Of a stretch of 64,000 nucleotides of DNA, positions 36,444 to 48,400 are shown in pieces (the stretch's first letter is position 1; every line of letters starts with the position of its first letter). The notes under the pieces were generated by a model. The model was not told the DNA's origin. It did no database searches and saw only the letters and a list, made by a program, of their open reading frames with translations. Source of the stretch: Trichoplusia ni (Eukaryota > Arthropoda > Insecta > Lepidoptera > Noctuidae); NCBI RefSeq assembly GCF_003590095.1, contig NC_039488.1, positions 4,092,001 through 4,156,000 of the forward strand, given 5' to 3'. A program made the position numbers and the translations under genes.

Positions 36444-39400
36444 CTGAAAAGGAAAAGTTTGCAATCGTTTTAATAGTCATATAATTATTATATAGCTACA
36501 CACTACTGTTTTCCAACACTAACCTTTCAAAACATCTGGGTATTTTGAAATAAAGTCGGTCATTTTATGCTTCAATTCCTCTCTCTTTCTTTGAATAATG
36601 TCCTTTGTTCCAAATACCTTTATCTTTATTGGGTTGATTTCATTCTTAAACTTGTCATTTACTAAATCCTTATATCTGTAAGTATTAATTATAGGTGTCC
36701 GACACTTCTGGCAAGTACGAATCTCCAATGTCTCCGGCCCGTGGTATATCCACCCATCCGTCTCTTCTATGGAAAACACATGTCCGCAGTCTTCTAGAAG
36801 AATCAGCCTGAAACGAGGTTACAGTTACAAATATATTTGTTACCAACAAACAAACACGTTAGTTGTATAATACTAATTTACTATTATTAATTACTATACA
36901 AAGTTTTTGTAGGGTCTAACTAATAAATACTGAATCACAAGTAGTCAGAATAGCTTGCCCGTGATCACTGGTACAAGGTTCCGCGTTTGCTAGACTAGGC
37001 AACTAGACTAGAATCATCAGACGCTGCAGCTTTCAGTTTTTCCTAGGTTGGAAACAGTTTATTTTGCAAAATAACTAAAAAATAAATGGTCGCGCTTCAA
37101 ACTGACATATATTATCACGGTTCAATGGAATACAAGCGAGCGGACAGACTACGAGACCATTTACTCTTTGGTTACGAAAAAATAGAAGAAACTAGTTGTG
37201 GGACTGACTTCTCGTCATCGTCGTAGGGTTCACCGCGGAAGTCCTTGGGGTAGGTGTCGGGGCTGCAGAGGCGGCAGGCGGGCGGGCAGGGCTCGCCGCA
37301 CAGGCCGCGGCAGGCGTGGCCGCACGCCAGCTGCCGCGCGCACGCCACGCCGCACGCCGCGCGCGAGCACGCCTCGCCGCAGCGCCGCGAGCACGCGCCG
37401 TGCGGGCAGCGCCGCGAACACGGCTCCTGCACACGCGGACTTACTAAACAGGGCCCCGATACTGCTATTTACAAGGGCCGATGAATGAATCGCAATTAAA
37501 TTAAATTTGAAATTATTCCTATTCTCTTAAGCATTTTGCCAATAAAAGAATTGGAAGTAAATTGTATTGATCTTGAGTGTAAAGTCCCGTACTAAATTTC
37601 CAATTATTATGTAGGAAAAATCTTAAGAGTTTACGAAAATTGACATTTTCGGCCATTGCAAATAGCAGAATTGGGGCTCAGAGCGCCCGATGGCACTTGG
37701 CACGTCTGGGACCGGCCACGATAGCCCAACAATTTTTTTGTCCAAGTTACGTTGGCGATACTGTACTTTCTATTCAGCTAAGCATTTTCCTCTTTAATGT
37801 AACTTATATTTGCGTTACAAATTATAACTGTACTTTATTCAATGGTTAATAAATGTCTTTGTTTTATAGACGTACTGACTTAGCACGGGAGTAATGCTAA
37901 TAAACGCTACAGAATTTCTTTAACGTTCTTCATTCTGATAAGGATTCATACCATCGCTGCATCGTAATCAAAAACTTTGGAATAAACGTTTAAATTTAAA
38001 GGTTTGTAGTTATCGTATTTACCTATTTTGATAAAGATTAGTACCCACCATCTCAACAAAAACAGCTTCGCAAAGAAGTTTTGTTTTGGAATACAATTAT
38101 TAGCCAAAAAAGGGATATGGTGAGTCAACCTTAAAAGATAGACACATGCCGACTGAGAGTTTTTGTAGATCTTTTTATGATGTACAATATTGTAGAACAT
38201 TATTTTTAAAGTAACTCTTGCAGTTAAGCCAGCGTTTGCAATGAAAGCGTTTAAAAATATAAAATACATTTGAAATCTCTAAAATAGACTATGTTCCTGT
38301 ACGAAATTATGCATAGAATATACTTAAAAACCTTCCTCATGAATCCCTTCATCTAATAAAAAAACCGCATCAAAATCCGTCGAGTAGTTTCACAGACTTA
38401 AGTAGTCAAGGGGAAAAAGCGCTTCTGTTTTATAATATGTAGTGATTTACCTGGCAGGGTACACAAGGTTCGCAGCATAGCTGCTTGCAGTGCGAATGTG
38501 GGCATTTCACTTCACATTTCATTTTGCATGGTGGGCAAATCTGGTTACATGGCTCCTGACACCTAACAAATATATTGATAGTTACTTTCAGACTGATAGT
38601 TTTAAAACAAAAATGGTTTACCTACGTAAAGCAAAAGGTAGTTTGGCTTTTCTTGTCAGTGAGTCTGTTGTTAGTTTCAACAATATTTACCACTCTCGTG
38701 TTATGACCACACGCCTACCTTGCAATACCTAGGTAAGAACTAGGGTTTTCTGGAAATGGAGAGTTGGATTGCTGCGTATGCTGTGACTAAGGTAGTTCGT
38801 TAAATATAGCTGGAGCCCCTCCAAATGACATGTGTAAATTCGATATTTACACAAATTAAGAGAGCTTCCCCAGGCTCAAATGTCTGTCTAGCAAATTTCA
38901 ATTAACAAAAATCGGTTTAGTATTTTTGGCGTGCAAGCTTCAGAGACAAACAGACAGGGATACTTTCGCAGTAATAATATTAGTAGGTAAGACGTCTTGT
39001 AATTTAATAATTTGTGATGTTATTTGATATTTTTTCGTAAGATTTTATTTATGTGTAACAAAAATAAATGGTTTAGTAAGGAAATTTTGGGATTATCTTA
39101 CTGGTGTCCGCAAATATTAATTCGGTGACAAGTTTTGTTGCAGGGCTCGTGCAGGCGGCCCTGGCGGCAGCGCGCGCACGAGCCGCCGCACTCGTGGCCG
39201 CACGCGAGCCGCGCGCCGCACGCCGCACCGCAGTACTCCAGCAGCCGCTCAGCCTCCACCTCACCTATAAGCAATATTCAACTTACAACAGAAAAATAAT
39301 CAAACTTTGGACTCTGCAGCCTTTTTTTTGGCAAGGCGGGGGAATCCTCATGGAGACCCACTACCTCGGGGGAGGAAATGAGTAGTGTCAGATTTTTTTG

Positions 39401-42400
39401 TGTCGGTGTATGGCAATGCGTTGCCATCCTTCATACACAGGACTCTGCAGCCTACCTCAAAAACTGTCTAGGAACAGTCAACAAGAAGAAGCGCAGAAGT
39501 CAGTCAGGCAATAGATAGGTACAATTGCATCCTAAGCAAGTCGATAAGTCGGGTCTAATTGATTCTTGGAGTTTCCAAGGCACAAACTAAAAGGATCACT
39601 ATTCATTTGAGTACTTGTAGATGTTTACTTAATCTGGGATATTTAGCAGATAAACACCTTCATATCTGTTGCCAGACTTTCGGTATCCTTACCTTTTTTA
39701 TACGAGGCTAATATATTGCACGGCAGCGTCACGAAATGGCCGCAAGGAGATTTTACCTCGCACGATGACGGCTCTGTACAGTGACTCTGATCACAATCTA
39801 TCCGACACATTGCCTTGCAGGGATGTCCACATGAAAGAATTCGGGTACATTTCTGCTGACAGTTAATTCTAGTTGGCGTCTTCATACATTCTATTTTGAT
39901 GGTGTGATTACATTCAGGTATAACTTTTTTAACCTGAAAGTAGTAGAATAATTTAGTTCCAATAATATTATAACTATGTTAGTAAAAAAATACTTATAAA
40001 ATAAATTTATATACAAAAATATTTGTTGTCACTATGACTAAACTAAATCTACACTAACCAAAAAAATATATAAAAAAATATCAGATTAATTTTATTAAAT
40101 GATAAAAACACTTGGATTGAACTGCTCGTTTATACAGCTAGCCACTTGTGTGTATGTATATTGCATGAAGCTATTTTTACTAATACTATTATTTAATTCA
40201 ATATGTACCTAACTCAATCTTTTTTGTAAGTGTAAACCTTATGCAGACATATCATCGATTCGAAAGAATACTCTGCTTTAGTTTAAACACTTTGTTCACA
40301 TTTTAAAATTGCCTGGACTTCAAAAGAGACTGCGAACCCTGAGTTTGTTTCGACATTTTTTCTCAGGGTAGTCAGATAGGAAATGTCACCTCCAGCGATT
40401 TAAAAAACAAACATGTAAGCGCGGTGATATATCCTATTTGCATGATAAATGATATAATTTCCAGCGATTAAAGTATTTTCGATGCAAGAAATATATGCTT
40501 ATAGCCTGTCGTCTAATTATAATCAGCTCACTACACCTATAAGTAGATCGATATTAAAATGAACCTGTAGTGGCTGTAGAACCCCTAAGTAAACACAATA
40601 TTTTTTGTTACCAAAACACCGAGATCGGGTAATATTAAGCTTGTCTCACGTGAGAATGGACCGAGTGAGTTTGGTATCACCACGAGAAGCCCACTGAGTG
40701 CGACGTGTCGCGGGTGATCCGCGAAGGACAAGCATTTCTTTGATCCGAACTATGACGAACAGTTGTTCTAAGTCTGGGTGTCTTTGTGTATGTGATTCGA
40801 ATGTTTGCAAAAGCGTCAACCGTGCGTCATTCTTAAAAAAAAGTTATTACAATTGCATACCATTTGTGTACAATTTCCGCAGTTTTCAAAACATTTCAAT
40901 TTACAATAATGGCCGCAACTCATAATTCGTGCGCATTTCCTCTTACAAGGAATCTCGTCGATGTTCTTATTGCATGCCGTAGACTCAATGTGCTTGCACG
41001 TTGTACGTTTCTTCGAAACCTGTGTAAGAAGGGCAAAGTATAAATGTAAAAGAATACAGTAACGGAGTTACTTATGGGCTATTCATTTACTAGCTGTTGT
41101 GCACGACTTTGAGTTGTTATGAAGATGAAGTTACATTTTTTATATATACTAATATCAGAAACCTGAAACGTTTGTTTGTTGGTTTGTACGCGCTGTGATC
41201 TCAAGAACTAAGGGTCCTTTAGGGTTGCATAGTATAGATTACTATAGATAAACAAAATCCTACCTGTACATGGCAATCATCGCACTTCATGTAACATTCC
41301 TTTGGACATTGGTGCTCTCCACGGTCTCCTATTAAATTCGCCGAACATCCATTTTTGGCTCGAGCGCATGGTTTATTACATTTATACTGTAACAAAGTAA
41401 CAATGTTTAACAACGAACATTTAGATGAAAAATAATTTACCATACAAGTTATTACTTCGGACTCACAGAGTCAATAAGTCAGAAGTTTTTAGGAATTCTT
41501 GATGAAGTAGTAGTACAAATTATGTATTAGAGGTTGTAACAGCACAGTCGACTCAGAAAGGCATATAAAAGCGTTCTCAAGTAAGACGTGTGAAAGTGAT
41601 TGATTTGATTTGCAGAATAAATGATTTCGTTTCATTTCAGTTATTGATGAGAGATTTGATTCTTTGATTTGATTGATGTGAAATGTGCGACAAGTGTCAT
41701 GGATAGATTTCATTGGTAAAATATTTCGTTGAGTATTTACAAAGGCGCGGGCGATGCGCTGCGGGGTCCGAAATATCAAACAAATGAATTGTCACAGGAT
41801 TTACCTGAATATTCGCTGCGAGCATTAGTCGGAAGATAGGGCCAAGTTGTTGAACTGAAGGGCTAACGTAACATAGAAATTCTGACTGATTATGGAGGAT
41901 CTGGTAGGTTCTTCTCCATAAGAATATTAAACGGCCTTCTAAAAGTTTTTGATTGTAACCTGTTTCTGACCATCTGTGTGAACTTTATATTACAAGGATA
42001 TTCTCGAAGAAAGACTCGAATAAAAATAGACCCTCAGCATGAGTCCACTAAAAGTTGTACTAATATAGAATTTTCCGCAAATAATAATTAGTTACATTAA
42101 AATATCCATCAATCATTTTTCTGCACTGATAACCCGAAACACAGGTTTAAAACAAACCTAGTTCGGGTGTCCCTATATTATCTTTAGACCATCCTTCTCG
42201 TATATTATTATGTTTTGGTGTAGACTAACTCAACTCCTATGATTATGACTAATAAGATATTTTTACTGGTTTTACATCCGAGTCATTTTTATTCGTACAT
42301 GTATTTAAGTAATGTGAACTATGTTTCTAATAAATATATTTTTAATTTTTAATTTTTAGTTAACTTACGTTTTCATGATCAGGATCATCAGTCACATGGC

Positions 42401-45400
42401 ATTTTCTACGGCAGACGTGGCCACATTCTTCTAGACGGTATATACACGGTTCATGACATATCGCTTTATTGATATCTTCAGAGCAGGGTTTTTGCGCCTG
42501 GAATAAAAAAAAAAATACAAATAAGTACAACAAGTCCTTTCCACAATTTCGTTGTTTATTTTTAAGGCTTAAGCTTAAAGCCAGCAATTGGTTTCATCCA
42601 TCTAGTAGTTTTTGCCGGTTTGGTAGCTTTTGCGTGAAAGCGAGACAAGTAGAGTAAGAGATAGACTTGCGTACGTCTGGCAAAAACTACTGAATGGAAT
42701 TTGAGGAAACTTTGCAGTTATCTAGGGTAGGTACATTCTATCCGATCATTCCCACGGAAATGGGAACTACCGCACCAAACCGCACGCTGCAATCTGAAGT
42801 TACTTCCACAGTACGCAAATTTCAGTATTTTAAATGAACGATAATATTTAAGCCAAAAAAGCGGTTTCAATTAAACAGATGTTTTTTTTTTAATCTTAAA
42901 TCTTCTTTCACTTTGGATATAATATGTGAATTGAAATTTAGTTCCTTTTTTAATTACTCGGTCGCTCGTTCCTGGTATATTGTGGAATAAGCCTAGTATT
43001 ATTTTATGTTACAGGAACATCCAATTTTTTTTGAAATCTTTTTGACTTTCTTAACATTTTTTGTCAAATACCATGTTATTTATATGATTACCTTGTGCCC
43101 ACAGTTTGGTAGAGTGACGTCTACTGAAGCCGTACACTTGTTATCGGGATCATCGGGCTCACGGTAGCAGTCCACGTGCATATCATGACCACAGGGGAGG
43201 GTCTTCAACACTTTTACCTTGCATGGTTCACATTGTTCTCGACACATCATAGGACAAACGTGTCCAAGCTCGCATATTATTCTGAAAACAAATAATGGCT
43301 CTTTAATTTTTATTATTAAGCCAGTGCTGCTGATAAATTAAAATGGTGGCAAATAAAGGCACGCAACGGCCGTCTGTGCGGTGATAGCGAAAACAATATT
43401 CAATAATTTTAATAGTCTAGACGTCGTCTAGTAATAAACTAAGATTGAGACTCGTATGTGAATTAATGATTGATAACACTAAGCAGCACAGAAACGATCG
43501 TTATTTAAAAAAAAAATAACGGATATCTTTTTCACTTTTTACCTTTCACATTTTTGAGAACACTGCAATGCAAGATGTTGACGGTCATAGCCATGACAGT
43601 ACAACTGGCATACGTGCCCACAGACATATTGGTGAGTACATTTCTCATAACATCCTCCTTCCGGAGGTAAGCCATTGAAATCCTCTGGAGTAGTTAGCTG
43701 CAAGGAATGAACACATTAATAAAACCGCGACTCTGAGTCGAGTGCGAAGAGTTCCGTATCATTGACTATTTTAAAAAACTTCTTGCGGAAGAAAATATGT
43801 TGAAGTTAGAAATGTTTTTTTGTAAGGGTAAACCTAAACTGTTTATTTCATTCAGTTTATTTTTGTCATAGAACAAATCACCTGTAAAACTAGCACGGTT
43901 CATGAGGCTTATGAACCTTCACACTTCCAAGTTCGAGCCTGTTGAGTGTTGACAAACGGTTTGCCCGTCTAACAGTTTTATTATAAGGGGTTATACCATC
44001 GGTACGGAATATTAGAAACTGCAACAAGTTCCTTATATGAAACTATTATCGGTTTCTTAGTCAAAGCCCATTTATAAGAGAGACTTGAATAGAATTATTA
44101 CAGTTATTAATTTTCTGAAGTAAGTAAGCTATCTGTTAACAAGCACAGTGGTATTTATACGGTTAAACCGATTTGGATGTGGGACCTTTATCTGTCAAAT
44201 CGGTTCAGCAATCAGCAGTTTCAGTTTTTTCTTAGCGTTGTGTTAACAAGCTTAGCCGCTAGGTGTGACTGGCTGTGACTATCTGTCGGTCTGTGGCACT
44301 GTAGTTCCTAAACGTGTGAACCGATTTGGATGTCGTTCCTTTTATGGCCTGGTATTTTTTTAATTGATCTTATGGTTAACATTAGCGATGCTTACCGTCC
44401 TCACTTGTTCCGGATGATTTTGACACTTTACCGTCAACGTGTCTCCTAACGAACCATTATTTTCTAAAGTAACCGCAATTTTTTTCCAAAGTTCCGATTT
44501 TTCTTTCAACATGTCGATATTACCAAAAATATAGAAGCCTGAAACAAATATGAGGGACATAATTCGTGTTCGTTGTATTAAGTGGATAATTTTCTGACCA
44601 TCCACTATCCCAGAGTCGCAGGCCGTTCTGCAAACTAGTTCAGGAAAGACTGACTTCTTATTCTGCTACTCCTGCAGAGCGAGCGAGGCTAATGGGTGAG
44701 TGGAACTCAAGCCTTTGGCTATAGACACTATAAGTCAAATATGACTATAATCGACTGGCCTGTTGGTGCAATGGTTAGTGACTCTGACTGCTGTACCGCG
44801 GTTCTTGGATTCGATCCCACCCAGGACAAATGTTTATAAGAGAAGAAGATATGCATTCTCGTTCAAGGTGGCAATGCCGCAAGCCTAGTGGATGCGGATG
44901 ACAGTCGGATTTAATGCATTATTCAATATTATTTATTTCAAAATAGACGATAATTAAATATCTACCCTATACCTAAGGAAGTTTTTAGTTTATTTAAACT
45001 AAGTGTCATCATGTTTACCGTTCATGTAAGGTACTAGTTTGAAGTGGTTTGATTTCGGCCATGGCGACCGCTTCAACTCCTATTTGGTATTTTAGCGTTT
45101 ATGCGCCTATGCGTTTATGAAGAAAGTCCGAGTGCATAATATAGTATAAAGTGTAGTATTATAGTACGTACACTAGACACTACAATAATAATGAATTCTT
45201 AAAAAACAAATGAATTATTTGGATTACGCTCCCGAGGTTGTCGACTTGAGGGAGGTGGACTCGGCAATCATAGTCGCGATAGTCGTAAGTACCAATGGCT
45301 TAATAGCCAGAAGCGTTGAACAACACCTATGGAGGCTCTCGTTGGGTGTCTGGGTCAAGGGTTTCGACATGGCGCGAATCGTGATGAAGTTCCTCTCTCT

Positions 45401-48400
45401 GGAGCCCTAACCACCGGCAGCTTGGACCCTGTTCTCGTTGCCGGTTGGAGACTTTTGTTTATATTTATAAATGTATATGGTTTAGTTTTAATAATTTTAA
45501 AAAATGTTATTATTTTAATAAAAGAAAAATTTTAAACAAACCTTCCTGAGCTCGCGATAATGCGACGCAAATTCTATTCTCCGTCCCAAGAAATCCAATC
45601 TTATTCTCAGAATTGTTCCGCACTAGAGACAAGATAATAATTTTGGACTCCTCCCCTTGGTAATTGTCGACTAGGGTTATTTTCACTTGTGATAAAGATA
45701 TATATTTATAACGTTCCTGCAAGGCATAAAATAATTTGTAATACAAGTTATAAATGAACCTGATATGTTTAAATAACCTGTATTTGAGAGCAGGTCGGAG
45801 TAGTATATAAGGGTGATACCCTTAAAGCAAGTAGTCAAAATCAAAAGCAAAGAATTTTCATACTGAAGGAACGGGATTGACGTAATAATTCTGGAATTCA
45901 GAACTCTGAGGCAATACAAAGCTCGCCGGGAGAACTAGTTTTATAAAATAAAACACTAGCTTTTGATCCCGACTCCGTCCGCGTGGATATCAGTTTATAG
46001 CGCGCGAGGGGGTCAAACCATGACCACATGTTATACCTCATACTAAACCCCCCTTAAAATAAAAAATACCCAAAAACCGCTTTGCACGTATTATACATAA
46101 ATCATCATTGGCCTAGCCATTTCCCAACTATGTTGGGGTCGGCTACCAGTCTAACCGGTTTCAGCTAAGTACCAGTGTTTTACAAGGAGCGACTGCCTAT
46201 CTGACCTTCTCATCCCAGTTACCTGGGCAACACGATACCCCTTGGTTAGACTGGTTGTCAGACTTTTTCAAGCTTCTGACTACCTGTAACGACTGTCAAA
46301 GATGTGTGACGTGAAAGCGAGACAGGCAGATACCACTGGATACCTTTACATTAATAATATTATTATGGATTTATTGCAATTCTGTTTTTACAGCATTATC
46401 AGCACACTTACTTGTTTCATATAAAACATTTGTCCTGAATATGCAGCAAGTATGGTGACGTCTTCTGGTTTGTACCCTTGTAGAATGATATAATTCGCTA
46501 GAGCAAGCGTCATGTCAGCTTCTGTGCTATTAGAACGGCTGTTACTATCAGACGATTCCTGGAAATGTCAAGTACAAATGCATCAAATCACCTGTGTAAA
46601 ATTAACAGCATTCAAACCCATTCCTATTACAAAAGTAAGTACTTACCTCCTCTTTAAAATTATGCGTGAAGAAGTAGAGGTTCTTTTCCATACCGAGTAT
46701 GTTATCAAACCTTTCGACGGATGGGTGATTCGCTAAATCAGAATATATGTTTGGTGCTATGAGTGCGGCTATCTCCGGACGCATCCGGTGCTGCACGTTC
46801 AGCCGCCGGCTATGGATACCGTTTGTTATCATGCGCTCAAACAGAGACACTTCAATCCCGTAATGCCTGGCTAGCTTAATGTGAGATGCCGAAGGCCGCA
46901 ACTGTTGATGGTCACCTAAAAATTAAAATTCCATCAAATTAATTTTTTCCACAGCTTTATTCTTCACTTTTTAAGAATTTTCCGACTACGAACCAATGAG
47001 GATTAGGTGTTGGCAGTCTCTTGTCAGCGCCGTAATTATGTGCTGTTCCAAAACTTCTGCCGCTTCTTCTACTATAACTGTAACAATTCAATTAAAGGGT
47101 ACGCTGTAGAATGGAAAGAAGTGTACTTAATTGACTATTAGCCAGTTGTCTGTGGTTATAACTCGAACTAGTCGTTTTAAAAATCTTACTGTTTATTTAA
47201 GTCCAAGCAAGATTTTATGTATTGTATAACCAAAATATTGTCATTAATTTGATTTACCAATTTTCGGGGCGACCGCTGACAGCAGTTTCCGCATTTTGGC
47301 AGCTCCGCTCGTCGTCATTCCTACCACTTTGACATCCATTCTTTTCATTATTTCGGCATCCATCATTAACCTTGTTTCCTCGTAGGCTTCAAGCATTGGT
47401 GGTATTTCCGCCTGAAAATGTTTAGGTCAAAATTAATACTTCCGAGTACGTATAGGCATGAATTTCAAATAAGGTCAGTTTTAAAAAAATAATCTCTAAA
47501 CATTCAAATCACGTACATGCAACAGTAACAATCTTTAGTAATTATCTTCCTTCATAGTAACTTTGCTGAAAAGGTTCCGTAAATCCGTTTTACGATCTTA
47601 AATAACCGCAAGTGAAACCAAGTTTGCTGGACCAAGGAATATACGCAATATATGTCTATCTAAACTCATTTCCAAAGAAACATGTTTTGCATTTTTTAGT
47701 ATTAGTAATCTCTTTTCCTTCACAGGTTTACTTTATGAGAAGAGACCCGGTCCTCTTTAAAGGCGTGAATGGGGACACAGATCCAACGTGCAGAGGCCTT
47801 CGTGAGAACTTTAATCTACAATGTGAAGGGGCATCTACTAGGGATAATTCACCTCCGCTCTATGGGATAACAGACATGAATAATCTAAAGTAGATGCAAA
47901 ACTGTTGCAATATGTATGTAAAAATAATTAGGCTATTATATATATGCGACATGTTAAGTGGACCAGTTCCTTGGGTTATTCGGAGAATTATGGCACCTGC
48001 CTTTTTACATCTCAAGGTTTGAAAAAGCATTAATATCGCATTTAGCGGCATTAGCCCTCTGGTCCTGCGTTATACCCATGATGAGATAACGACTCGCCCC
48101 GAGGGGTGTATTAGTAATTATTATTAACTGTTTTTCTTCTGGTCCGAGAGAGATAGCAACATGACGAACAAAAGAAGACACCTTCTCATATTTAGAAATC
48201 TGTAAGTTCATTGAAAATACGTATTTTTTATTGTTAATCATTAGTAATAAAGTAAGAGCCGTTTCCGAGGCGCGACACGAGATTTTTACGAGTATATGTT
48301 TATTAGATGATAAAATACTATCTACCAATTACACCATGCGATAATATGAAAATTGTTACCTCTAAGGTCTGGACCTGTTCTTGCACCTGATTCAATATTT

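Larger units (their letters stand above)
37209..43697 (-). other. ZNFX1: ZNFX1 NF-X1 zinc finger array (exons 16-24)
   Basis: Cys/His repeats of the NF-X1 type, recurring as CGH-x-C and C-x3-C blocks (for example CGHVCQLYC, CGHDMHVDC, CGHVCRRKC, CGHYCKLKC, CGHPCKAMC, CGHECGGSC, CGHACRGLC). Each exon holds about one finger, and most introns are phase 0, as expected for a repeat array grown by exon duplication. Exons 22 and 24 are much richer in GC than the rest. The array probably binds RNA or partner proteins. Confidence 0.9.

Noticed and set aside
37192..37488. Overlapping Ala/Arg-rich frames on both strands at ZNFX1 exon 24
   Set aside because: They are shadows caused by extreme GC content. 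Only the Cys/His-rich frame matches the zinc-finger family and the exon phases.
39073..39385. Ala/Arg-rich frames across ZNFX1 exon 22
   Set aside because: Same GC-driven artefact; the real frame is the CGHECGGSC finger.
45210..45535. Small independent gene at 45.2 kb
   Set aside because: The frame is the C-terminal remnant of a LINE polymerase with its 3' UTR.
47612..47893. 93-codon plus-strand frame in a ZNFX1 intron
   Set aside because: No recognisable domain, antisense to the gene, and no splice or promoter support.
48012..48194. Extra ZNFX1 exon between exons 9 and 10
   Set aside because: It has an acceptor and an open frame but no GT donor in the right phase. Exons 9 and 10 join directly in phase 0 and read through smoothly into MLEAYEETRL...VVGMTTSGAAK.
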